Shown here: positions 1-6,152 of the stretch, piece by piece
How the letters are laid out: each line of letters opens with the position of its first letter
How positions within the stretch are numbered: position 1 is the stretch's first letter
NCBI GenBank assembly: GCA_035574455.1
Contig: DATLYT010000112.1
Location: 1-10,238, forward strand
From: DATLYT01 sp035574455
Lineage (GTDB): Bacteria > Bacteroidota > Ignavibacteria > UBA10030
Direction of reading: 5' to 3'
Length of the DNA: 10,238 bases
Notes under the pieces: model-generated
The model's input: the letters and a program-made list of their open reading frames with translations, nothing else
What the model was told of the DNA's origin: nothing
Database searches by the model: none
Program-made: the position numbers and the translations under genes

Positions 1-1
1 C

Positions 2-211
2 GTCGATGTCAAGGACAACGGCAAAGGGATCGATATGAGATTTCGGAAAGAAATTTTCCGGCCGGGATACTCAACGAAATCACGAGGGTGGGGGTTGGGA
101 CTGAGCCTCGCCCAGCGGATTGTCGAGTCCTACCACAGCGGAAAACTTTTTCTCAAGGAAAGCACCATCGGCGGCGGTTCGACGTTCCGGATTAAACTGA
201 AAGCTCAGTAA
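2..211 (+). CDS. Sensor histidine kinase, C-terminal ATPase end (partial)
   Basis: This is the last 69 codons of a gene that begins before the window. It reads as the C-terminal half of a HATPase_c domain, the ATP-binding module with which sensor histidine kinases phosphorylate their own histidine. Visible motifs are the G1 box DNGKG at fragment residues 5-9, the F-box stretch EIFRPGYSTK at 17-26, and the G2 box GWGLGLSLA at 29-37 followed by QRIVESYHSGKL. The GGGSTFRI strand near the end is the usual closing strand of the fold, and the protein stops five residues later, so no receiver domain follows. The sensor part and phospho-accepting histidine lie outside the window, so the signal is unknown. 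The next gene starts 12 nt downstream on the same strand and may be co-transcribed. The family call is firm; a related GHKL ATPase is a remote alternative. Confidence 0.9.
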   Translation, partial: VDVKDNGKGIDMRFRKEIFRPGYSTKSRGWGLGLSLAQRIVESYHSGKLFLKESTIGGGSTFRIKLKAQ

Positions 212-223
212 CGACGAGGATTC

Positions 224-1102
224 ATGCGTCAAAAGCAATTCCTATTTGTTGTACTTTTTCTCCTTCCATCGTTTTCCTCACAAGATATCGGCACAGAGTT
301 GCTTCAGTATGTCCGACGCATCGAAGGAAAAACGAACGAGGGCCGGCGGGCGTTCATCAAACAAGAACTCCGGGCAATGAAGGTGCCGTTTCGCACGATG
401 CCGTTTGACACGACGGTCAAAGCTGGAGCGCAAGGAACTCGCGTCATCGGTGAGAATATCATCGTCCGGATGGGAGCGGGAAAGCGGCACATTGTCGTCG
501 GGGCGCATTGCGATGCGGTTCCAAATTCACCCGGTGCAAACGACAACGGTGGTGGTGTGGCGGTGGTGCTGGGGTTGATTCGGACGCTGAAGGACTACCC
601 GTGGAATGCCACTATTGATTTTTGCTTCTTCGACCAAGAAGAGGTCGGTCTGATAGGCTCAGCAGTATATGTCCGGCAATCACGCGATCGTGACCGGCAT
701 CTGGCGATGGTGAATTTAGACGTTGAGGGAACCGGAGAAGAGGTCTACGTTGGTCCCGTCGGTGGTGGAGATGATGATCTGGTCATGCGGTTTGTTCGAG
801 CGGCGCGCGACAAAACGAGGTTTCCGTTCTTCGAACATCCAACCTATCCCAGCTCCGACCATCTCTCGTTTGCGGCGGCAAAACTCGAAAACATCTCCAT
901 CAGCATTGTCCCAAAGGGCGATGGCGAGAGAATTGTGGGATGGCTTTCAGGCGAGAACCGCGGTGGGGAACATTTCCCCAAAGTCCTTCAGGTGATGCAC
1001 ACACCGCAGGATTCGTCCACCTACATGTCGGCATCAGCTCTGAGGATGTCGTACGAATTTACAAAAACCGTGTTGATGTTGCTGAACGAATCACAGAAAT
1101 AA
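224..1102 (+). CDS. Exported M28-family zinc aminopeptidase
   Basis: The 292-residue protein belongs to peptidase family M28, co-catalytic di-zinc exopeptidases that remove N-terminal residues from peptides. A hydrophobic N-terminus (about residues 5-19, MRQKQFLFVVLFLLPSFSSQ) is a probable Sec signal peptide, so it acts in the periplasm or outside. The expected ligands can be placed in order: H95 in GAHCD, the bridging D107 in ANDNGGG, the catalytic E139 and ligand E140 in DQEEVGLIGS, D166 in NLDVEG, and H259 in MHTPQD. All are present, so an active enzyme is likely. SSDHLSF at about 210-216 is another M28 landmark. Length fits single-domain M28 proteins. GAGGA at 216-220 is a close ribosome site. 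The gene lies 12 nt after the kinase and ends 28 nt before a convergent acetyltransferase gene. Exact substrate cannot be read from sequence. Confidence 0.88.
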   Translation: MRQKQFLFVVLFLLPSFSSQDIGTELLQYVRRIEGKTNEGRRAFIKQELRAMKVPFRTMPFDTTVKAGAQGTRVIGENIIVRMGAGKRHIVVGAHCDAVPNSPGANDNGGGVAVVLGLIRTLKDYPWNATIDFCFFDQEEVGLIGSAVYVRQSRDRDRHLAMVNLDVEGTGEEVYVGPVGGGDDDLVMRFVRAARDKTRFPFFEHPTYPSSDHLSFAAAKLENISISIVPKGDGERIVGWLSGENRGGEHFPKVLQVMHTPQDSSTYMSASALRMSYEFTKTVLMLLNESQK

Positions 1103-1130
1103 CTCGTACTGGTGAGTTGGCACATCGCCC

Positions 1131-1730
1131 CTACGCAAGTTGCATTCCCAATTTCTTCTCTAATCGCCTTTTCACCTCCGGCCATTCCGTGTCAATAATG
1201 CTGTAGTACACCGAATCCCGCACGCGACCCGTCTGCGTGATCTGGTGCTTGCGCAGAACGCCCTCTTCCTTTGCCCCAATGCGGAGAAGCGCGTTGCGGG
1301 ACTGTGTATTCAGCACATCGGTTTTAAACTCCACGCGAAGACAACCCCGTTCTTCGAACGCATGTCGTAGCAACAGATATTTCGCCTCGGTGTTCACCGC
1401 CGTGCGTTGCCATTGTTTCGCCACCCACGTGCTGCCGATCTCAAGCTTACGATTGGGAAGGTCAATGTTCATATACCGTGTACTGCCCACTACCGTGCCC
1501 GTGGCTCGTTCCACAATCACAAACGGTAGCGCAGTTCCTTGCTCTTGAGCCCTCAACGCCGCCTCGATGTAGGACTGCATATCCTCGCGAGTTTGTACAT
1601 TAGTCAGCGTCATCTTCCAAAGCTCAGGGTCGAGACCAACGGCACAGAGGGCATCAAGGTGGGAGGACGTGAGGGGCTCGAGGCGAATGACGGAGCCTTC
1701 AAGTACGATTGGTACGAGTTTGGAGTGCAT
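1131..1730 (-). CDS. GNAT-family N-acetyltransferase (RimJ/RimL-like)
   Basis: The 199-residue protein is a cytoplasmic GNAT acetyltransferase, transferring acetyl from acetyl-CoA to an amine. It resembles the RimJ/RimL branch: the N-terminal strand VIRLEPLTSSHLDAL (about residues 14-28), the central VGSTRY strand (81-86), the acetyl-CoA region around EIGSTWVAKQWQRTAVN (97-113), then a helix with NTEAKYLLLRHAFE and the C-terminal VEFKTD...N..SRNALLRIGAKEEG and GRVRDSVYYS blocks. The usual R/QxxGxG/A acetyl-CoA loop is modified here to QWQRTA, as is common in this subgroup. No signal peptide is present. It has its own transcription unit, convergent with the M28 gene. The ATG at 1728-1730 has no obvious Shine-Dalgarno site, so the exact start is less sure. 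The substrate could be a protein N-terminus, an amino sugar or a small molecule; no specific gene name is justified. Confidence 0.88.
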   Translation of the reverse strand: MHSKLVPIVLEGSVIRLEPLTSSHLDALCAVGLDPELWKMTLTNVQTREDMQSYIEAALRAQEQGTALPFVIVERATGTVVGSTRYMNIDLPNRKLEIGSTWVAKQWQRTAVNTEAKYLLLRHAFEERGCLRVEFKTDVLNTQSRNALLRIGAKEEGVLRKHQITQTGRVRDSVYYSIIDTEWPEVKRRLEKKLGMQLA

Positions 1731-1758
1731 CGTTATCAGAAGGGAACGCGATCGCTCG

Positions 1759-1778
1759 GCGAAGCATGAAGTCTTCGC
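1759..1778 (-). other. Small hairpin in the leader of the GNAT gene
   Basis: A perfect 6-bp inverted repeat (GCGAAG/CTTCGC) with an 8-nt loop lies 28 nt upstream of the acetyltransferase start codon, in its probable 5' leader. No adjoining T-run supports a terminator. It may be chance. Confidence 0.25.
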
Positions 1779-1812
1779 TCTAATGGTGAACTATATCGAT
1801 CATCGGACTCTG

Positions 1813-1840
1813 AACACTCATCACGCTCTCGTAGAGTGTT
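1813..1840. repeat. 7-bp inverted repeat between the NTF2-like and GNAT genes
   Basis: AACACTC at 1813-1819 is repeated in inverted form as GAGTGTT at 1834-1840, with a 14-nt loop. It lies in the 177-nt gap behind the NTF2-like gene and ahead of the GNAT gene, both on the minus strand. The stem is AT-rich and no T-run follows on either strand, so it is at best a weak terminator or a protein-binding site. Nothing else recognisable is seen in this gap besides the hairpin at 1759-1778. Confidence 0.3.
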
Positions 1841-1907
1841 ATTCTCCCTCGACTTACACATTTCGCTGTCTTCCTCAACCAAAAAAGGTGAACGCCAACT
1901 CTTCAGG

Positions 1908-2363
1908 TCATTCTTCCGCGGATGACGTGTGATCGTGCGTAATTCTCCATCCCTCCGGTTTCTTTTCCAGGATAAGTGTGAATCTCCCCCACGGTGCATC
2001 GGTCGCTCGATACAATTTCCAGACTCCGTGCGCGATCGCGGCTGTTGGGGAAACTACGCGAATTGTGAGTTCGCGAAATTCCAATTTCCCCATCTTTTCT
2101 TTCATGCCGTAGTTTCTCTTGTAACGCTCGAGAACATTCTTCCAACCATGAAGAATCGAGCCGCCGCTGACGAAGACCGTGCTGTCCGATTTCCAGTAGC
2201 CTTGCATGTAGCCTTCGATGTCGCCACGGTTCCATGCTTCAACCTGGTCTTGCAAGACAGCGTGGATGTGCGTTATCGCGCCCTGGCCGTTACTCCCTTG
2301 GGTACAGCAGAGGAGCAGCGTTAAGAGTGCAAGAATCTTACTGCTGCGGAGTTGCCGGCGCAC
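1908..2363 (-). CDS. Exported NTF2-like (SnoaL/DUF4440-type) protein, probable GTG start
   Basis: The reading frame is open further upstream to a TTG at 2423, but that start would put 20 unlikely residues in front of a signal peptide. Starting at the GTG (2361-2363) gives 151 residues beginning MRRQLRSSKILALLTLLLCC, a textbook Sec signal with positive N-region and hydrophobic core, probably cleaved near SNG/Q at residue 26. The rest matches the NTF2-like alpha+beta barrel of the DUF4440/SnoaL-like group: helix VEAWNRGDIEGYM, then SDSTVFVSGGS, HGWKNVLERY, a strand region through AIAHGVWKLY, and the ending RFTLILEKKPEGWRITHDHTS. Such proteins serve as ligand-binding or isomerase-like domains, and the role here is unknown. 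It overlaps the end of the preceding membrane-protein gene by 26 nt, so it is probably translated from the same message. No Shine-Dalgarno site is visible; an ATT at 2334-2336 is a less likely start. Confidence 0.75.
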   Translation of the reverse strand: MRRQLRSSKILALLTLLLCCTQGSNGQGAITHIHAVLQDQVEAWNRGDIEGYMQGYWKSDSTVFVSGGSILHGWKNVLERYKRNYGMKEKMGKLEFRELTIRVVSPTAAIAHGVWKLYRATDAPWGRFTLILEKKPEGWRITHDHTSSAEE

Positions 2364-2886
2364 TGGGAGGAACGGGTTTTGGTTTGAAGAACGTGTAGCC
2401 CAGCAGTCCACCGAGCATCCCAAAAATCGGGTAGATAATCAGATTCATGACTAAGCCGCTGAGAATGCCGACAACCGAGGTTGATTCTGCCATCGCTTGT
2501 TCCATCATCTCGCGAATTTCATCCGACATCCCGGCGGGGAGATCTCCGGACTCTTCCATCGATTCGAGGAGTTTGTCAACAAACCCACGCAGGAGCTCTG
2601 TCTCCCACGCGCCGAAGACGAACAGGACCATCATGGAGATGACCGTCGCTGCAAATGCCCCGACAAGTCCTGCGAGAATGCCCAGCACCAGTCCATCGCT
2701 CGATTCCAATGGCAGCATGCCTTCTGTGAATTCCTGCTTGTACAGGTAGACGGCGAAAATTCCGCCACCGATGATCCCCGCGCAACAACAGCAATTGATG
2801 AGACTGAGACCCGGTAGGGCAGAAACAACTCCCATCGCCGTTCCGGCCAATGCTGCTGAACGAAATTTACTCGGTTTTTCGAGCAT
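2338..2886 (-). CDS. Small multi-pass membrane protein with Cys4 run, function unknown
   Basis: I do not recognise a named family. The start chosen is the ATG at 2884-2886 because AAAGGGAGA (complement of 2895-2903) lies about 8 nt upstream; the frame's longer form lacks such support and has a basic, non-membrane extension. The 182-residue protein has a hydrophobic segment at about 11-30 running into N31 and four consecutive cysteines, C32-C35. A glycine-rich hydrophobic stretch follows (36-49), then a long one at about 64-93, an acidic helix with many E and M residues (94-136), and a final membrane segment (about 138-167). The tail is proline-rich. The Cys run at a membrane edge could bind metal or be modified, but that is a guess. 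Its start overlaps the DUF2085 gene by 20 nt and its end overlaps the NTF2-like gene by 26 nt, so the three are probably translated in series. Confidence 0.72.
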   Translation of the reverse strand: MLEKPSKFRSAALAGTAMGVVSALPGLSLINCCCCAGIIGGGIFAVYLYKQEFTEGMLPLESSDGLVLGILAGLVGAFAATVISMMVLFVFGAWETELLRGFVDKLLESMEESGDLPAGMSDEIREMMEQAMAESTSVVGILSGLVMNLIIYPIFGMLGGLLGYTFFKPKPVPPSAPATPQQ

Positions 2887-3385
2887 ATAGGGGGTCTCCC
2901 TTTCTGGTTGAGAATTGAGAAAAATACTGCGCCACCGCTTCAAAGAGCGGAGGCAAGAGATAGAACGGTGCCGCGACACCGAACAGGAGGCCGGTAACCA
3001 GACGCGTCCATACGTTGCTCTGGTGAATACCGGAGAGCCCGAGCGCGACATCGACGATCATTGGTAGACACGCGAGAAGGAGCCATGCGCGTGAGGGGAT
3101 TCTCCGCTTCGCAAAACCCTGAAGAAGAGGAAACAAGAGCAAGCCGAAGAGGAATCCGCCATAGATTGAGCTACAGCGGATACAAACTGCCCACGGATGG
3201 CCGTTGAATTGAAACGACCGCTCAGCGAGTTGATGACAGATACGAGAAAAAAATCGATACAGCAGAGCGGCAAGCGGTTGTGTCTGACCGGAGAAGGATT
3301 GGAGCATCGGTGCAGCGAGGATGAGACTGCACCAACCAGCGACAAGAATGAGGAAGATGAAATAAACGCGGCGCGAGGAATTCAT
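2867..3385 (-). CDS. DUF2085 family membrane protein
   Basis: With the ATG at 3383-3385 the protein has 172 residues. A TTG at 3415 would add 10 residues but falls within a TATTTG sequence that looks more like promoter than coding DNA. The hallmark of DUF2085 is visible: FSRICHQLAERSF (C50, H51, Q52) followed by PWAVCIRCSSIYGG with C68 and C71, a set of cysteines and a histidine suited to metal binding or redox chemistry. Membrane segments lie at about 8-26, 72-89, 101-119 and 128-150. The biochemical role of DUF2085 is not established. It heads the three-gene minus-strand stack, with its stop codon inside the next gene (20-nt overlap). It is divergent from agmatinase, across a 174-nt region that must hold its promoter. 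No clear Shine-Dalgarno site precedes the start. Confidence 0.85.
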   Translation of the reverse strand: MNSSRRVYFIFLILVAGWCSLILAAPMLQSFSGQTQPLAALLYRFFSRICHQLAERSFQFNGHPWAVCIRCSSIYGGFLFGLLLFPLLQGFAKRRIPSRAWLLLACLPMIVDVALGLSGIHQSNVWTRLVTGLLFGVAAPFYLLPPLFEAVAQYFSQFSTRKGDPLYARKTE

Positions 3386-3454
3386 GAGCGAACAGGTGTG
3401 AAAGTATCGCGACAAATAGAATCTTAATCAAGCAACCTTTCTCGAGGTTTTCTT

Positions 3455-3482
3455 TTGATTTTCTGCAAGATTTCGGTATATT
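3455..3482 (+). promoter_or_regulatory. Probable promoter of speB
   Basis: TTGATT (3455-3460) and TATATT (3477-3482) are separated by 16 nt. Read as a Bacteroidota-type promoter it is TTTG (3454-3457), 19 nt, TATATTGG, one base off the TAnnTTTG consensus. It predicts a start near 3490 and a leader of about 70 nt before the agmatinase ATG. It also argues against the longer in-frame start at 3455, which would place coding sequence over the promoter. Confidence 0.55.
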
Positions 3483-3559
3483 GGGTAGCCAAACGTCAAG
3501 TTCCGACAGTCGAATATCAGCACTCCCGACTGTCCGTATTGATCTCTAACCCTTCCCGT

Positions 3560-4459
3560 ATGTATACGACACTCGGTATCAAGTCCAATTTCCTGGCGAT
3601 TGAAAATCAGTACTCCTCATTTGAGTCGTCGAAGATTATCATCCTTCCTGCGCCATACGAGCACACGGTGAGTTACGGGGGAGGGACAAAGCATGGCCCG
3701 CAAGCGATTCTCACCGCCTCCCAGTACGTAGAATTGTACGATGAGGAGACCGGACGAGAAATTTACCGAGAACACGGGATTGCAACACTCAACCCCTTAC
3801 AGTTCGGTAAGAAAAAAGATGCTGCTGCTCTCCAGATCATTTTCGATACGGTTGATGCACTCGTCCAACAAGGGAAATTCGTCGTAACACTCGGTGGGGA
3901 GCATACGATTTCCTCCGCCACGATTGCTGCCCATGCCAAGAAGTATCCTAACCTCTCCGTCTTGCAGTTCGATGCCCATTCCGACCTACGTGCTGAATAT
4001 CAGGGGAACAAGTTCAGCCACGCGAGCGTGATGGCGCGCGTGTGCGAGTTCCTTGATCCAAAGCGGCTGGTGCAAGTCGGCATCCGAGCGCAATGCAAAG
4101 AGGAGGCGGAATACATTCGAGACCACGGCGTGAATACGTTTTACGCTCATGAAATACGCCAAGGCAAGTACACCAAAGTGTTCAAGGAGTGGGATGATGT
4201 GGTCGTCGACCGACTGACAGACCAGGTGTACATTTCGTTCGATGTCGACGGTTTTGACCCGTCCCTGATGCCGGCAACGGGTACGCCCGAACCGAACGGC
4301 CTCTTCTGGGATGAGGTGATGCGTTGCCTCAAGAAGGTCGGCAAAAACAAACGGATCGTCGGCTGTGATGTGGTAGAGCTCGCACCGATTAAGGGTCTGC
4401 ACCACCCCGACCTTACGACTGCCAAACTCGTTTCAAAGATTCTCAACTATGCGTTATAA
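3560..4459 (+). CDS. speB: Agmatinase (ureohydrolase family)
   Basis: The 299-residue protein is a cytoplasmic binuclear manganese ureohydrolase, most likely agmatinase, which hydrolyses agmatine to putrescine and urea in polyamine synthesis. The three family signatures are present: GGEHT (ligand H115), FDAHSDLR (D138, H140, D142) and SFDVDGFDPSLMPATGTPEP (D228, D230). All expected metal ligands are kept. The last motif reads PATGTPEPNG where many relatives have PGTGTPEPGG. The start at 3560 gives the normal family length and begins MYTTLGIKSNF; the frame continues upstream to 3455 but that part overlaps the promoter and has no family likeness. No Shine-Dalgarno site is evident. The gene is divergent from the DUF2085 cluster and 115 nt before thyA, which has its own promoter. 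Arginase, formimidoylglutamase or guanidinobutyrase are alternatives within the superfamily; no arginine decarboxylase gene is in the window to confirm the pathway. Confidence 0.88.
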   Translation: MYTTLGIKSNFLAIENQYSSFESSKIIILPAPYEHTVSYGGGTKHGPQAILTASQYVELYDEETGREIYREHGIATLNPLQFGKKKDAAALQIIFDTVDALVQQGKFVVTLGGEHTISSATIAAHAKKYPNLSVLQFDAHSDLRAEYQGNKFSHASVMARVCEFLDPKRLVQVGIRAQCKEEAEYIRDHGVNTFYAHEIRQGKYTKVFKEWDDVVVDRLTDQVYISFDVDGFDPSLMPATGTPEPNGLFWDEVMRCLKKVGKNKRIVGCDVVELAPIKGLHHPDLTTAKLVSKILNYAL

Positions 4460-4485
4460 CAAGGCAGAATCAGTTTCGTCGTAGG

Positions 4486-4516
4486 TTGTCTTTTGCTTTA
4501 TCCGGCATTATATTTG
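4486..4516 (+). promoter_or_regulatory. Probable promoter of thyA-folA
   Basis: TTG (4486-4488), 20 nt, then TATATTTG (4509-4516) is an exact match to the Bacteroidota -7 box TAnnTTTG with the -33 TTG element. The same bases also read as TTGTCT, 17 nt, TATATT in the standard sigma-70 scheme. Transcription would begin near 4523, about 50 nt before the thyA ATG. Confidence 0.65.
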
Positions 4517-4574
4517 ACCACGGGTACAATCAAAAATCAATATAGCCTTGCGGTCGTTAACCAAGGGATAATCC

Positions 4575-5387
4575 ATGCGCGAATACCTTGACCTCGTCGA
4601 GCGGGTCTTGAACAAGGGGACCCTCAAAAAGAATCGCACCGGCATCGATACGATTTCGACCTTTTCGGAGTACATGAAAATCGACCTGAGCGAAGGGTTC
4701 CCTCTGCTCACGACAAAGAAGATGAACTTCAAAGCGATACTTCACGAAGTTCTCTGGTATCTTTCCGGCGAAGATCATATCCGCAACCTCCGTCAGCATA
4801 CGAAAATCTGGGACGCATGGGCAGACGAGAATGGAAACCTCGACACCGCGTACGGTCGATACTGGAGGCGCTTCCCAAGCGCACAGATCAACCCAAAGAC
4901 AGGGCAGTACGAGGTCAAAGAAATCGACCAGATCGCAGAGGTCATCAAACTTCTGAAAACGAATCCGAACTCCCGCCGGATGGTTGTGAGCGCCTGGGAA
5001 CCCGGCAACGCGCTGACGAGCAAGCTCCCACCCTGCCATTTTTCCTTTGTCTTCAACGTGCAAGGGAATAAACTCAACTGCCATCTTACGCAGCGCAGCG
5101 GCGACATTGCTCTTGGCATTCCGTTTAACATCGCCGCCTATTCGCTCCTCACACAAGCCATCGCTCAGGAAGTTGGGCTGGAGCTTGGATTCTTCAGCCA
5201 CACCATCGTCGATGCACACATCTACGTCAACCACATCGATGGTCTCAAAGAGCAGCTCAAGCGAAAGCCGAAGCCGCTACCGAAGCTCATCATTGCCAAG
5301 AAGCCGCTGGACGACCTGAAGTTCGAGGATTTCGAGCTTGTCGGCTACGAGTGCGACGAACCGATCAAGTTCGAGGTGGCGGTATAA
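4575..5387 (+). CDS. thyA: Thymidylate synthase
   Basis: The 270-residue enzyme methylates dUMP to dTMP with 5,10-methylenetetrahydrofolate as both carbon donor and reductant, releasing dihydrofolate. Conserved parts of the ThyA family are visible: phosphate-binding R21 in RTG, EVLWYLSGE (58-66), IWDAWAD, TAYGRYWR, the partner-subunit arginines R134-R135 in NSRRMVVSAWE, and nucleophile C154 in LPPCHFSF. They continue with QRSGDIALGIPFNIAAY (173-189, with D177 and N185), the H215/Y217 pair in DAHIYVNH, and the hydrophobic C-terminus ending in V that closes over the active site. All catalytic residues are intact and length is normal for a bacterial enzyme. A moderate ribosome site AAGGGA lies 6 nt before the ATG. 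The dihydrofolate reductase gene follows 51 nt later, forming the usual thyA-folA pair that recycles the folate product. Confidence 0.98.
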   Translation: MREYLDLVERVLNKGTLKKNRTGIDTISTFSEYMKIDLSEGFPLLTTKKMNFKAILHEVLWYLSGEDHIRNLRQHTKIWDAWADENGNLDTAYGRYWRRFPSAQINPKTGQYEVKEIDQIAEVIKLLKTNPNSRRMVVSAWEPGNALTSKLPPCHFSFVFNVQGNKLNCHLTQRSGDIALGIPFNIAAYSLLTQAIAQEVGLELGFFSHTIVDAHIYVNHIDGLKEQLKRKPKPLPKLIIAKKPLDDLKFEDFELVGYECDEPIKFEVAV

Positions 5388-5438
5388 GTCTGGCTGCAAC
5401 CCACGCGCCCTAACATCGGACGTCTCGACGAACAAGTT

Positions 5439-5903
5439 ATGAAGCTCATCATCATTGCCGCTCTGAGCCGCAATCGTGTCATCGGCAAGGATGGCAAGCT
5501 CCCCTGGCACATCTCCGAAGATCTCAAGCGCTTCAAACATCTCACCACAGGCCATACGGTGCTGATGGGACGAAAAACCTACGAGTCGCTCGGGAAACTT
5601 CTTCCCAACCGTCGGAACGTCGTGCTGACATCGCACACCATTCCCAACGTCGAAACTTACCCCACGCTTGCGCAAGCGTTGCAAGCCCTTGAGAAAGAAG
5701 AGAAGGTCTTTGTGATTGGTGGAGGCGAAATCTTTGCTCAATTACTCGACCACGCAGACGAGCTGCACTTGACGATCATCGATAAAGAAGTAGAGGGTGA
5801 TACGTTCTTTCCACCGTACAAGCACTTGATCGGCACACGATACCGACTGGTCTCACGTGAAGAGCATGAGGGATTTGTGTTTGAGGATTACGTGAAAGTG
5901 TAG
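5439..5903 (+). CDS. folA: Dihydrofolate reductase
   Basis: The 154-residue protein reduces dihydrofolate to tetrahydrofolate with NADPH and is the target of trimethoprim-type antifolates. It has the full chromosomal DHFR pattern: N-terminal strand MKLIIIAALS, then NRVIGKDGKLPWHISEDLKRFK with W23 and the substrate-binding acid D28, the NADPH loop MGRKTYESLG (43-52), LPNRRNVVLT (55-64) with the arginines that hold the cofactor and folate, and VIGGGEIF (92-99) with the cis-glycine pair. Length is typical. No Shine-Dalgarno site is clear before the ATG. The gene is 51 nt downstream of thyA on the same strand, so both are likely on one transcript. An acid at D28 and normal flanks give no sign of a plasmid-borne resistance type. 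Confidence 0.97.
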   Translation: MKLIIIAALSRNRVIGKDGKLPWHISEDLKRFKHLTTGHTVLMGRKTYESLGKLLPNRRNVVLTSHTIPNVETYPTLAQALQALEKEEKVFVIGGGEIFAQLLDHADELHLTIIDKEVEGDTFFPPYKHLIGTRYRLVSREEHEGFVFEDYVKV

Positions 5904-5944
5904 CTGTGTCGCGGTCGCTCGTTAGCCCTGTCAGGAAAACTAAC

Positions 5945-6126
5945 CGCAGAGGTCGCAAAGGAACGCGCAGGGTATGGAGCGGAGGTATTTCTTTTCCTCT
6001 TGTTATTCCGAGGCCCATTCTCACGGGCAGGCGCTTATCAAGCGAATTAACCCGCCATTGCTGTGCAAGAACGAATTTGCTTCAACCCAATTCCGCGGAA
6101 GTTCGCAATAACATTTCCCTGCGTTC
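5945..6126. repeat. Intergenic block bounded by inverted repeats, with short CGCA-type tandem units
   Basis: This fills most of the 249-nt gap between folA and the convergent M16 pair; no gene is seen. At the folA side are three degenerate 9-10-nt units: CGCAGAGGT (5945-5953), CGCAAAGGAA (5954-5963) and CGCGCAGGGT (5964-5973). GAACGCGCAGGG (5961-5972) matches in inverted form CCCTGCGTTC (6117-6126), ten pairs with a 2-nt bulge. Between the arms are a small hairpin CGCTT-ATC-AAGCG (6032-6044) and the perfect palindrome TTCCGCGGAA (6091-6100). Degenerate CGCA(A/G)AG-type strings are familiar as dispersed intergenic repeats in several phyla (recalled, not checked). It may be such a repeat, perhaps also ending transcripts from both sides. 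Confidence 0.5.
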
Positions 6127-6152
6127 TTCTCGCTGAAGATGTGGCGCCATGA

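Noticed and set aside
1100..1118. Possible terminator AACTC/GAGTT between the M28 and GNAT genes
   Set aside because: The stem is only five pairs, partly inside the stop codon, with no T-run.
3386..3415. TTG start extending the DUF2085 protein by ten residues
   Set aside because: It has no ribosome site, and the bases around it (TCTATTTG, one base off TAnnTTTG) look more like promoter sequence; the ATG at 3385 starts a good membrane segment.
3455..3559. In-frame N-terminal extension of agmatinase
   Set aside because: The 35 extra residues lack family likeness and would be encoded over the TTGATT/TATATT promoter; the ATG at 3560 gives the usual length.
4557..5234. Minus-strand open frame of 225 codons opposite thyA
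   Set aside because: Antisense to a fully conserved thymidylate synthase; no recognisable protein features.
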